Part shown: positions 54,441-62,485 of the stretch, in pieces
Position numbering within the stretch: position 1 is the stretch's first letter
How the letters are laid out: every line of letters starts with the position of its first letter
Assembly (NCBI GenBank): GCA_002841335.1
Contig: PHEY01000003.1
Location: 62,001 to 126,000, forward strand
DNA from: Actinobacteria bacterium HGW-Actinobacteria-2
Lineage (GTDB): Bacteria > Actinomycetota > Actinomycetes > Propionibacteriales > Propionibacteriaceae
Reading direction: 5' to 3'
DNA: 64,000 nucleotides
Position numbers and translations under genes: made by a program
The notes under the pieces: model-generated
The model's input: only the letters and a program-made list of their open reading frames with translations
Database searches by the model: none
What the model was told of the DNA's origin: nothing

Positions 54441-54510
54441 GCCCACCCCACGATTTGAGACCGACCGCCCTAGTCGGTAACCTTCACTCTTGCGTGTTCA
54501 CCCGCATCGC

Positions 54511-54587
54511 GGGCCTATAGCTCAGACGGTTAGAGCGCTGCCCTGATAAGGCAGAGGTCACTGGTTCAAGTCCAGTTAGGCCCACCA
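54511..54587 (+). tRNA. tRNA-Ile (GAT)
   Basis: Complete cloverleaf: acceptor GGGCCTA pairs with TAGGCCC, D-loop AGCTCAGACGGTTAGAGC, anticodon loop CTGATAA with anticodon GAT between CTGCC/GGCAG arms, TTCAAGT T-loop, discriminator A and an encoded CCA. Follows the gyrA-DUF3566 genes as in many actinobacteria; tRNA-Ala, often next, is not here. Confidence 0.97.
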
Positions 54588-54592
54588 CCCAC

Positions 54593-54618
54593 GAAGCCCG
54601 CTCCTCGGAGCGGGCTTC
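54593..54618 (+). terminator. Terminator after tRNA-Ile
   Basis: GAAGCCCGCTC and GAGCGGGCTTC arms around a CTCG loop, five bases after the tRNA, followed by GCCGTTCTC. Confidence 0.75.
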
Positions 54619-54652
54619 GCCGTTCTCGAGAGCCGCGATTGACCCTGCGGAC

Positions 54653-54766
54653 GTGGAGGACGATGACGCTTCTGAGTCCTTCACCTGCAAGACCGTCGGC
54701 CGAGACGTGATTCTCACCTTCGATCCCGACACCTATCCCGTCGAGGGTGAGTTGTCCCTTTCCTGA
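54653..54766 (+). CDS. Possible 37-residue ORF or gene fragment
   Basis: GTG start, no clear ribosome site, encoding an acidic peptide containing FTCKTVGRDVILTFDPD. Codon use looks protein-like and the frame stays open upstream of the GTG, so it may be the 3' remnant of a larger gene left beside the tRNA. No family recognised. Confidence 0.3.
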   Translation: MEDDDASESFTCKTVGRDVILTFDPDTYPVEGELSLS

Positions 54767-54904
54767 CATACGCGGCGGCCGATGACAAGGACGCCGCCGA
54801 ACGAGTCACGGCCCGTGGCGCGGCCTGAGACCAGCACCGCAGATAGTCCGGATCGAAGGCAGCGTGCGCCGCTAGCATCGAAGCAGACGCGAGGAGGAGC
54901 ACCG

Positions 54905-55945
54905 ATGCCCTACGCCGAACTACACCTCCACCTCGAAGGCACGCTCGAACCCGAACTCGCCTTCCAGTTGGCCGAGCGCAACCGCGTCACCCTCCCCTGG
55001 CGTGACGCCGACGACCTACGCAGCCGCTACGACTACGGCTGTTTGCAGGACTTCCTCGACATCTACTACGCCAACATGGAGGTCCTGCGCACGGCCGAGG
55101 ATTTCGCCGACCTCACCAACGCCTACCTCGCCCGCGCCGCGCGGGCCGGCGTGGTTCGCGCCGAGGTGTTCCTCGACCTGCAGGCGCACCTGGCCCGCGG
55201 GATCCCGGCCGAGACCGTGCTGGGTGGAGTCAGCGAAGCGTTGCGCGCATCCGAGGCCACCCATGGAGTGAGCTCCGGTCTGATCATCACCTTCTTGCGC
55301 CACCTGCCGGCCGACGACGCCGAACACGCCTACGACCAAGCCCTGGCCACCGGGGTCGAGTTACTGGGCATCGGCCTGTGCTCGTCAGAAGTCGGCTTCC
55401 CCGCAGCACCCTTCGCGCCGTTGTGGGAACGTGCCCGCGCCGACGGCCTGCACACCGTCGCCCACGCCGGCGAGGAAGGCGACGCCAGCTACGTGTGGGA
55501 CGCCTTGCGTCACCTCAAGGTCGAACGCATCGATCACGGCATCCGCGCCATGGAAGACCCGACGTTGGTCGCTCATCTGCGCGATCACCGCATTCCGCTG
55601 ACGGTCTGTCCACTGTCGAACGTCCGGCTCAAGGCGGTACCGGACCTGGCCGCCCACCCACTGCCAGCCATGCTCGACGCGGGTCTGATGGTGACCGTGA
55701 ACTCCGACGACCCGGCCTACTTCGGCGGATACCTCGACGACAACATCGCCGCGGTTCGACGTCAGTTCGACCTCACCGACGCCCAACTCGCGACGTTGGC
55801 CGCCAACAGCTTCGAGGCGTCCTTCCTGCCACCGGCTGAAAAGGCGCGCCTGCTCGCCGAAATCAGCTCTGGTCCGACCGCTGGCCGACTCGGCGGCGAC
55901 ATCAACGGATCGGCGGGATCAAGTCGCGATAGCAGCCCGGTTTGA
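54905..55945 (+). CDS. Adenosine/adenine deaminase family protein
   Basis: A 346-residue metal-dependent TIM-barrel deaminase. N-terminal metal site ELHLHLEGTLEPE (HxH), catalytic VAHAGEEGDASYVWDAL, the RIDHGIRAMEDP His, PLSNVRL and the metal Asp pair NSDDPAYFGG are present. The HAGEEG variant and NSFEASFL end resemble adenine deaminases and 6-aminodeoxyfutalosine deaminases more than classical adenosine deaminase, so the substrate is left open. ATG at 54905 with GAGGAGGAG upstream. Confidence 0.9.
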   Translation: MPYAELHLHLEGTLEPELAFQLAERNRVTLPWRDADDLRSRYDYGCLQDFLDIYYANMEVLRTAEDFADLTNAYLARAARAGVVRAEVFLDLQAHLARGIPAETVLGGVSEALRASEATHGVSSGLIITFLRHLPADDAEHAYDQALATGVELLGIGLCSSEVGFPAAPFAPLWERARADGLHTVAHAGEEGDASYVWDALRHLKVERIDHGIRAMEDPTLVAHLRDHRIPLTVCPLSNVRLKAVPDLAAHPLPAMLDAGLMVTVNSDDPAYFGGYLDDNIAAVRRQFDLTDAQLATLAANSFEASFLPPAEKARLLAEISSGPTAGRLGGDINGSAGSSRDSSPV

Positions 55946-55950
55946 AGCCG

Positions 55951-56199
55951 TCAGGCCAGTTCGTCGGATGCTCGTACGAGCTCCACCGGCACGTCGAAGT
56001 CAGTGCGTCCATCCAGTGACTCGATCGAGAAGGCGAGACGCACGACGACGGAGTTGGACCGCTCGCTCAACACCTCGGCTTCGATCCATAACTCCCGTGG
56101 GTAGGCACCAGATGGCGACAACTCGTCTTGGCTGAGAACCGCCGCCTTCTCCTGAAAGGTGTGTTCGGCCCCAGCAGCATCAGTCAGGATGAACTCCAC
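55951..56199 (-). CDS. Small conserved-looking hypothetical protein
   Basis: An 82-residue, acidic, beta-rich protein (MEFILTDAAGAEHTFQEK, then SVVVRLAFSIESLDG). No signal, no helix of membrane length, no motif I recognise. Convergent with the deaminase gene, five bases from its stop. Upstream bases to 56321 hold no other gene. Confidence 0.55.
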   Translation of the reverse strand: MEFILTDAAGAEHTFQEKAAVLSQDELSPSGAYPRELWIEAEVLSERSNSVVVRLAFSIESLDGRTDFDVPVELVRASDELA

Positions 56200-56321
56200 G
56201 AAGCCCGGAAAGTCGTCACTCAGCCAGCGGGTGCGAGCACGCGCACAGTTGCCATGCCTGATCCTCCCACCCGGATCGAGTTGTCTTGCGGCAGCTCGAT
56301 CCGGTCTTGAGGATGCAGAAA

Positions 56322-56355
56322 GGCCGCCACCCCGAATCAGATCGAGGTGGCGGCC
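56322..56355 (-). terminator. Terminator of PHP-domain gene
   Basis: GGCCGCCACC and GGTGGCGGCC arms with a 14-base loop, 21 bases past the stop of the 468-residue gene; on its strand the stem is followed by TTTCTGC. Confidence 0.7.
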
Positions 56356-56376
56356 CTCACTGCGTGAGCTGGAAGG

Positions 56377-57783
56377 TCAGCAGACCTTGCCGGTCTTGGC
56401 GTCGACCTTCACCACGGTGGTGGAGGGCTTGCCGTCCACGAGGGTGGTGATCTTCACCGCGAAGACCTGCCGGTGCCACCAGGCGCCGAACTCGCGAGAG
56501 ACGCTCACCTTTGCCGTGGTGCGATCCACAGAGGCGAGAGCAATGGCGGCCGCCTCGGTCTCGGTCAGGTAGTGGCCGTGGTGCGACTTGGTGTTCAGCT
56601 CCACACCGAAGGCGTTGGTGAAGGAGATGCCGTTATCGCCCTTGATCTGAGCGCGGATGTAGTTGTCGACACCAGCGGCCACCTTGTCCAGGTCCACCGT
56701 GTTGCCGGTGGCCACAACCTTGCCGTCAGCGATCCACTCGATGGTGTTGTAGTTGGTGGCCTGGATCGAGATGGTGTCCTTGGCCTCGTTCACCGAGATG
56801 CGGGTGATCGTCGGGGCGGGCTTGGTGCGATCGCCCTTGAAGTCGGAGCCCAGCTCGCGCTTGGCGACCAGAGCGGTGGAGTAGAACGCGCCCGACATCA
56901 GCGTGTCGTGAACGGCTGCTTCAGTCAGGGTCGGCATCAGCAACCGGTTGTAGGCGTAGCCCAGGGCACCGGTGGAGTGGGCATCATCGTTGGCGAAGCC
57001 CGACACGTTCTGCTGGGGCATGGTCTCCTGCAGCACCGAATCCCACAGGATGCGGTCGGAGTAGGAGTCGCCGTCGGAGACCTTGTTGACGATCTCCATG
57101 CCGACCAGCGAGTCGGGGTACTTCTCGAACAGTCCGACGTAGCGGGCAACCTTGACCGGGTCGGTCGCTGCCGCCTCACCGGTGGTGGTGTTGCTGCCGC
57201 CGTAGTACCGGCCGGGGTGGTTGATGTGCATCAGCGGCTTCAGCTTGGCCGTCGAGGCCTTGTTCATTTCGTCGACGTGGGCGGTCTTCGACTCCAAGGT
57301 GGCGCCGCTGGAGTTGTTCCAGTCGGTCCAGAAGGTGTTGAGGTGATCGGCCGTGGACTGCTCATCGGAGTACGGAATCCCGATCATGCCCGCGCCACCG
57401 TTGCGGCCGGCGCCGGTGTTCATCTCGTTCATGCGCTGGGTGGTCAGGTAGTAGTTGGGGTCGGCCTGCGCATGGGCGGTGTCGGTGCGGTCCCAGGTGG
57501 TGTTGATCACGCTGTGGTCGGTCATCGCATAGACGTTGAAGCCGAGGGAGTAGGCCGCCTCGAGCATCTCGGTGGCGGTGTTGCCGCCGTCCGACTCGGT
57601 GGTGTGGTTGTGGAAGCCGGCCTTGTACTGCTGCCAATGCCAGTTCACCCCTGCATAGGGGTTGGTGATCTTGTAATCCATGTCGCTGCTGGTGCACGCA
57701 GCGGCGTTGGTCATCGGGAGGGCGGTGAGTGCGATGGTGCCGACGATCGCACTTGCGGCCAACCTGAAACTACGTCGGGACAT
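56377..57783 (-). CDS. Secreted PHP-domain protein with C-terminal PepSY-like domain
   Basis: A 468-residue exported protein: Tat-like start MSRRSFRLAASAIVG, cleavage near NAAA; a PHP phosphoesterase fold (about 45-290) with metal ligands in AGFHNHTTESDG, MTDHSV, HINHPG and FANDDAHS; a beta domain; and a PepSY-like C-terminus (TETEAAAIALA ... VVKVDAKTGKVC). ATG at 57783 with GAGAGGAA upstream. PHP proteins cleave phosphoesters with two or three metals; an exported version with PepSY is unusual. Substrate unknown, perhaps extracellular nucleotides or phospholipid-derived phosphate. Confidence 0.85.
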   Translation of the reverse strand: MSRRSFRLAASAIVGTIALTALPMTNAAACTSSDMDYKITNPYAGVNWHWQQYKAGFHNHTTESDGGNTATEMLEAAYSLGFNVYAMTDHSVINTTWDRTDTAHAQADPNYYLTTQRMNEMNTGAGRNGGAGMIGIPYSDEQSTADHLNTFWTDWNNSSGATLESKTAHVDEMNKASTAKLKPLMHINHPGRYYGGSNTTTGEAAATDPVKVARYVGLFEKYPDSLVGMEIVNKVSDGDSYSDRILWDSVLQETMPQQNVSGFANDDAHSTGALGYAYNRLLMPTLTEAAVHDTLMSGAFYSTALVAKRELGSDFKGDRTKPAPTITRISVNEAKDTISIQATNYNTIEWIADGKVVATGNTVDLDKVAAGVDNYIRAQIKGDNGISFTNAFGVELNTKSHHGHYLTETEAAAIALASVDRTTAKVSVSREFGAWWHRQVFAVKITTLVDGKPSTTVVKVDAKTGKVC

Positions 57784-57970
57784 GAGTTCCTCTCTTGATC
57801 GGCCCCGGCGGTTTGCTGACCAGCAGACTCCGGTCAAGCACCGGGCTTTTGCCCCATCTCAGTGGTGCAACATGGCCGAGAGTCCTATGCGATCGAAACG
57901 GCGGACGAACTACTACAAAACGTCGTAGTCCATAGGGACGATGGGCCGCCCGCCACGCAGAGAGGCGCGC

Positions 57971-58897
57971 CTACGCGGCCGGGATCGTGGCCAGGATGTC
58001 GATGACGTAGGCCTGGGCGGCGGTCTGGTTGGCTTCGTCGGCCGGGTAGACCAGCAAGAGGCGCGAGCCGACCTTCTTGCCGACGGTCACCGCGCCACCA
58101 CCCGAGTCGATCTCTTGGTAGGAGCTCGACCAGCTGGAGGAGGTCGTGCCGCCCCACGCGCCAGCCACGATGTGGTACAGCAGCGAGTCGGTCTTGGTGA
58201 CGGTCGCACCGTTGCCTTCGGCCAGCACGATCACCTGCTGCTCGGTCGGCTTGGCAGCGTCCGCCGCGATGGTCAGCGTTGGTTCGTGGCCGAGCTCGCC
58301 GGTGACGGTGATGCCTGCCGGCAGGGTTGCCTGGGTGGGGGTCGCGGCCGCCAACGCCTCAGTGGTGACGGTCGTGGTGCCGAGGATGTCGACCACGAAA
58401 ACCAGCGTCGAACCGGCGGGGATGGAGTCCTTCTCCTCGTTGCCGTAGCCGTAGTCGGGCGGGACGATGAGCTGAACCCGGTCGCCGACTTTGGTGCCCG
58501 CCAGCCCGTACTTCCAACCGTCGACCACCTGGCTCAGCGCGAAGCTTGCCGACTTGCCGGAGTCATAGGAGGAGTCGAACTGGGTGCCGTTGCTCCACAG
58601 GAAGCCCGCGTAATTCACCTTCACGTAATCGCCGGCTGCAACCACGGCACCGGTGCCGGCGGTCAAGGTCTTCACCGAGATCACCGCCGGCGGATCGGAG
58701 GCGACTTGGGTCATGGTGGGGATGCCCTTGGAGTCGAACGTGATGGTGGGCAACTCGCCTCGCGGATTGCGATCAACCTCGGGTGCGGCGGCGCTGGTGC
58801 TGGCTGATGCCGACGGCGTGCTTGCGGTACCAGCAGTGCATCCAGTGAGGGCAAGACTGAGGGCGAGGACGACGGCGGGCAGGGTCTTGAGCGTCAT
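57971..58897 (-). CDS. FKBP-type peptidyl-prolyl isomerase lipoprotein
   Basis: A 308-residue lipoprotein (lipobox LTGC, Cys about residue 20), Ser/Ala-rich linker, a canonical FKBP domain (about 80-185; VKVNYAGFLWSNGTQFDSSY, VPPDYGYGNEEK, LVFVVDIL) and a second, degenerate FKBP-like domain (about 195-308; VGKKVGSRLLLVYP, AYVIDIL) lacking most active-site aromatics. It folds or binds exported proteins at the cell surface. ATG at 58897 is used since it starts a proper signal peptide. Confidence 0.9.
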   Translation of the reverse strand: MTLKTLPAVVLALSLALTGCTAGTASTPSASASTSAAAPEVDRNPRGELPTITFDSKGIPTMTQVASDPPAVISVKTLTAGTGAVVAAGDYVKVNYAGFLWSNGTQFDSSYDSGKSASFALSQVVDGWKYGLAGTKVGDRVQLIVPPDYGYGNEEKDSIPAGSTLVFVVDILGTTTVTTEALAAATPTQATLPAGITVTGELGHEPTLTIAADAAKPTEQQVIVLAEGNGATVTKTDSLLYHIVAGAWGGTTSSSWSSSYQEIDSGGGAVTVGKKVGSRLLLVYPADEANQTAAQAYVIDILATIPAA

Positions 58898-59220
58898 GTC
58901 AGGTAGGGACTCTCCGCAGTCGCGGGGGCTGCATTGGGGCATCGGTGGCAGATTCCAGCTCGCCGGATCTGACGCGGACGAAGGCTGCCGTCGGCAAGAC
59001 TAGCTACCGCGCCTATGGACAACCTGTGATGACGTGGTGATTCGCCGCGGGCCCCTCGCCGTCCGAAGCTGAGTCGGGTGAGTCGTGCTGCACGGCAGAC
59101 AGGCCTTCGGCGCGGGCGGTGACGGCTGCCTTTCCACGGGACGTCCCTCAGCCTGGCGCCGCCAGTGACCAAACCCTGACGCGGGCTGCGGCCCGTCCCG
59201 GGCGTGGCTACCGTGGAACG
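58898..59220. promoter_or_regulatory. Divergent region between FKBP and ThrE genes
   Basis: About 320 bases, no gene. TACCGT at 59209-59214 ends six bases before the thrE GTG, suiting a leaderless promoter. Nothing else recognised. Confidence 0.45.
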
Positions 59221-60573
59221 GTGAGAAACCCACCTCCGCCGCCGACGTTCGACGAGCATGAGCACGAGGACGCGCTGGAGCCGCGGCATCTGATCAGACG
59301 ATCGGACGTGGTGGCGCGCGCCGGCATCTTGATGCTGGGTGCGGGCACCTCGGGATTGCGGGTGCGTGAGCTGATGGCCGCGGTGGCCCAGACCGTCGGG
59401 CTGCGCGCCATCCGAGCACAGGTCACCTTCACCGACATCGTGTTGACCGTGCAGCGCCGCGGCGCATTCCGCACCCAGGTCGCCGAGATCAGCGCTCCGG
59501 GCGTCAACGCTCACCGCATCGCGATGCTGCACAAACTTGCGCTCACCTTGCCCGAACGCGCCACCGTGGCCGAGGTCGACGCCATGCTCGACGAGGTCGA
59601 ACACACCCCGCGGCTCTACCCCACCTGGGTGCTGGTGCTGCTCACCGCGCTGGCGTGCGCGTCGGTGACCGTCCTCAACGGCGGAAACTGGCGCGAAATC
59701 GTCGCCGTCCTGCCGGCCGCAGCGCTGGCGTTCTGGCTGAACCGCTTCCTGGCCTCCCGCCAGCTCAACCACCTCGCGGTGGTGATGACGGCCGCGGCTG
59801 TCGCGACCGGCTTGTTCCTGGCCTTCACCGCGCTCCTCGACCTGGCCCTGGGGGGCACCAGTGACCGGATGGCCGCCGGACTGGTGTGCGCGGCGATCTT
59901 CCTGATTCCCGGCTTCCCGATGGTCACCGCCGGACTCGACCTGGCCCGCGTCGACCTGATGGCCGGAGTGCCACGGCTGGCCTACGCGATGATGGTGCTG
60001 CTCGCGCTCACCATGGGTGTCTGGGTGATGATCTCGGTCAGCGGAGTCTCCCCGGACCCAGTCCCTGCCCTTGTCGGGCCAGTATGGGCGGTGTGGTTGG
60101 CCTACGCGATCGCCAGCTTCTTCGCGGTCCTCGGCTGGGCGATCATGTTCAATGCGCCGCTGTCGATGGCGCTCGCGTCCGGAGTGATCGCGGTGTTGGG
60201 CAACCTCCCGCGGCTGGCGCTGATCGAAGCCGGAATGAAGCCGCACATCGCCACCTTCATCGCCTGCTTCGTCATGGGGGTGCTGTGTGCGATCGCGGCC
60301 GGACTGTTCGACATGGAAAAGATCATCATGACCGTGCCGACCCTGCTGGTCTCGATCCCCGGCTCGGCAGCGCTGCGCACCCTGGTCTCCTTCGACCAGG
60401 CGGACGTGTTGCACGCCATTCAAAGCGGAGTCGAGACCGTCCTGGTCGCCATCGCGATGGTTGCCGGCCTGGCCGGAGCGCGCATGCTGACCGATCCGGA
60501 GTGGGCCTTCACCCGCCTCGACCCGCCCAACTCGGCGCGGGCGATCATCCGCCACCTGTTCGGACGGCGCTGA
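59221..60573 (+). CDS. ThrE-type threonine/serine exporter
   Basis: A 450-residue protein with an N-terminal DUF1212 domain (about 25-170; ARAGILMLGAGTSGLRVREL) and ten or so membrane helices making ThrE and ThrE_2 halves (for example FLIPGFPMVTAGLDLARVDL). Corynebacterium ThrE exports threonine and serine by proton motive force. GTG at 59221 lacks a Shine-Dalgarno, with a -10-like hexamer at leaderless distance. Fused (single-chain) form as in other actinobacteria. Confidence 0.9.
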   Translation: MRNPPPPPTFDEHEHEDALEPRHLIRRSDVVARAGILMLGAGTSGLRVRELMAAVAQTVGLRAIRAQVTFTDIVLTVQRRGAFRTQVAEISAPGVNAHRIAMLHKLALTLPERATVAEVDAMLDEVEHTPRLYPTWVLVLLTALACASVTVLNGGNWREIVAVLPAAALAFWLNRFLASRQLNHLAVVMTAAAVATGLFLAFTALLDLALGGTSDRMAAGLVCAAIFLIPGFPMVTAGLDLARVDLMAGVPRLAYAMMVLLALTMGVWVMISVSGVSPDPVPALVGPVWAVWLAYAIASFFAVLGWAIMFNAPLSMALASGVIAVLGNLPRLALIEAGMKPHIATFIACFVMGVLCAIAAGLFDMEKIIMTVPTLLVSIPGSAALRTLVSFDQADVLHAIQSGVETVLVAIAMVAGLAGARMLTDPEWAFTRLDPPNSARAIIRHLFGRR

Positions 60574-60599
60574 CCGCACAGTCCACGCCTGCGGTGGCG

Positions 60600-61304
60600 C
60601 TACTCCCACACGGCGATGTTGCGCCGGGTCGGCTGCCCCACGCTGGGGGCGAACAGCTCGGGGGAACGGGCGCGCAGGCGCTCGATGTCGTCGAAGACAG
60701 CGCGCAGGTGGGCACGCATCAACGGCCGGGCCTCCTCAGCGCCGCCCGACAAGAGCGCATCGAGCACTTCGGTGTGCTGGACGGTGAAGTCATGCAGCGA
60801 CCGATCATGGAGCCCCAGACGGCGCGCGCGGTCCAGGTGTGCCTTCGCTGCCACCACTGACTGCCAGGTGCCCTCGTGATGGGCGAGGCGAAGCAACCCA
60901 TGATGGAACTGTTCATCAAGAAGGAAGAACTGGTCGAGATCGTCCTCGGCGAGCTCCTGCTGTGCAAGATTGGCCCGCAACTCCGCCACCACCTCGGGGT
61001 CGGGATCGGCAGGAATGTCATCCAGTGACGCCAACTCCACAGCCTCCCGCAGGAACTGTGCGTCCGAGACCCGTTGGGCATCAACCCGTGAGACGAACGA
61101 ACCAACCTTGGGGAAGACCTGCACCAGCCCGTCTTGGGCGAGCATGATCAACGCCTCGCGAACCGGCGTCCGGGAGACTCCGAGTTCGGCGGCGAGTTCG
61201 TTCTCAGACAGCGGGGCGCCGGGGCCGAAGTCGAGCCCGATGACCCGTCGTCGCAACTCGTCATAAACGGTGCGGCGGTTGGTCCGCGTAGGGCGTGTCG
61301 ACAT
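60600..61304 (-). CDS. GntR-family (FCD) transcriptional regulator
   Basis: A 234-residue regulator: N-terminal winged helix (GAPLSENELAAELGVSRTPV) and an FCD effector domain (about 95-225) with metal-binding His in DEQFHHGLLRLAHHEG and HTEVLD. ATG at 61304. It follows the SMP-30 gene by 44 bases in one operon whose promoter carries a TTGTATACAA palindrome; the same palindrome lies in the divergent dehydrogenase promoter. FadR-subfamily members of this kind repress uronate, gluconate or polyol genes until the sugar acid binds. Confidence 0.92.
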   Translation of the reverse strand: MSTRPTRTNRRTVYDELRRRVIGLDFGPGAPLSENELAAELGVSRTPVREALIMLAQDGLVQVFPKVGSFVSRVDAQRVSDAQFLREAVELASLDDIPADPDPEVVAELRANLAQQELAEDDLDQFFLLDEQFHHGLLRLAHHEGTWQSVVAAKAHLDRARRLGLHDRSLHDFTVQHTEVLDALLSGGAEEARPLMRAHLRAVFDDIERLRARSPELFAPSVGQPTRRNIAVWE

Positions 61305-61348
61305 GCTGCGATTGTAGGGGTGAGTTCCTTGTGGGGGTGGGGATGCGG

Positions 61349-62215
61349 TCATGACAGTGCAGCTCGCATGTCGATGGACGTGATGTGCCAGCGCCCCAGG
61401 TTGGCCACCAAGGCATCGGTTCCCACAAACACCAGGTTGGTCGGGTTCGACAAGGTGTGTCCGATCGGATCCTCGTACACCGTGGTGACCCCGCCGTCCG
61501 ACTCCAACCGCAGGATGACTGACGGGTAGTAGCAGGCGGTGTAAAGCTGGCCATCGGGGCCGAAGGCGAGGCCATCTGGCACCCGATAGCCGAGGGTCCA
61601 CAGCCGCTCGATCCCGCCGGCCGAGCCGTCGGGCAGTATCGCCACGCGGCAGACCGCGCGTGAAGCGGACTCGGCGACGTAGAGCCAGTTGCCGTCCGGG
61701 GATACGGCAACACCGTTGGCGAAGTGGAATGGTCCCGGGCACCAGACTTCGGGTGGTCCATCAGGAGTGAGGCGGTAGATGGCTCCGCCGCCGGTTTGGC
61801 CGTCTCCCTCACTGTCGGAGACGTAGATCACCCCGTCGTCGGTGATGTCCAAGGCGTTGGGGTACACCAGCTGGTGGTCGCCGACGGCACCGTCGACCAG
61901 GACTTCGACTGGACGTCCGGTACCGACCGCCAATCGACGCACCTGGCGCCGGACGGCGTCGAGCCAGATCACCTGGCGGTCGGCAGTGAAGCGCAACCCC
62001 AAGATGAACCCACCGGGGTTCTGGTCGATGAGCTCGATGGACTTCGCAGCGAGGTCGATACGGAACAGCTGGCCGGCCTCACCTCCACACCACAGGCTGC
62101 CGTCGACGGGATCGAGGTCGAGGCCTTCGGGGTGATCGAGGACCGGTGTGGTGCGAAAACCATCGAAGATCACTCGGGCACTGTTCACGGGCAGCAGCGG
62201 GGTTGACGTCTCCAC
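61349..62215 (-). CDS. SMP-30/gluconolactonase-family protein
   Basis: A 288-residue six-bladed beta-propeller lactonase. HPEGLDLDPVDGSLWCG supplies the first metal Glu, YPNALDITDDGVIYVSDS the Asn/Asp ligands and PDGLAFGPDGQLYTACY the last Asp. Such enzymes open sugar lactones to aldonic acids. GTG at 62215 with AAGGA eight bases upstream. Operon with the GntR regulator and divergent from the mannitol/fructuronate dehydrogenase, so a sugar-acid or polyol route is likely. Confidence 0.9.
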   Translation of the reverse strand: METSTPLLPVNSARVIFDGFRTTPVLDHPEGLDLDPVDGSLWCGGEAGQLFRIDLAAKSIELIDQNPGGFILGLRFTADRQVIWLDAVRRQVRRLAVGTGRPVEVLVDGAVGDHQLVYPNALDITDDGVIYVSDSEGDGQTGGGAIYRLTPDGPPEVWCPGPFHFANGVAVSPDGNWLYVAESASRAVCRVAILPDGSAGGIERLWTLGYRVPDGLAFGPDGQLYTACYYPSVILRLESDGGVTTVYEDPIGHTLSNPTNLVFVGTDALVANLGRWHITSIDMRAALS

Positions 62216-62330
62216 AGCGGTCTTCCTTGTCGAGAGATGACGTGACCGTCGTTGGTCGTCGTCGAGGGCGTTCGCGGGAGTGACGCCTGACCCGGGGCGT
62301 GTTGGCGGTGGAGCCACACCCAGCAAGTGC

Positions 62331-62340
62331 TTGTATACAA
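62331..62340. promoter_or_regulatory. GntR operator O1 (TTGTATACAA)
   Basis: Perfect palindrome overlapping the -10 (TATTGT, 62342-62337) of a minus-strand promoter whose -35 TTGACG lies at 62365-62360 with 17-base spacing; drives the SMP-30 lactonase and gntR genes. Confidence 0.75.
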
Positions 62341-62391
62341 TAACTGTCTACTAGCCTCGCGTCAAGAACCGAAATTGTGGCGTGTCTAGGC

Positions 62392-62422
62392 TTGACACTG
62401 CAATGGTACCGTTTGTATACAA
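62392..62422 (+). promoter_or_regulatory. Promoter and GntR operator O2 of dehydrogenase gene
   Basis: -35 TTGACA (62392-62397), 18-base spacer, -10 TATACA (62416-62421); the second TTGTATACAA palindrome (62413-62422) covers the -10, so a bound GntR dimer would block RNA polymerase. It is identical to O1, 82 bases away. Confidence 0.75.
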
Positions 62423-62485
62423 GACATGTACGGAAGTTGCCGTGCATGCTGTGACCATGACGCTGGCAGTCGGAGGAGAGCAAAG

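Noticed and set aside
54511-54587. tRNA-Ile as attachment site of an integrated element
   Set aside because: No duplicated tRNA 3' end and no integrase gene within the window; only a short protein-like fragment follows.
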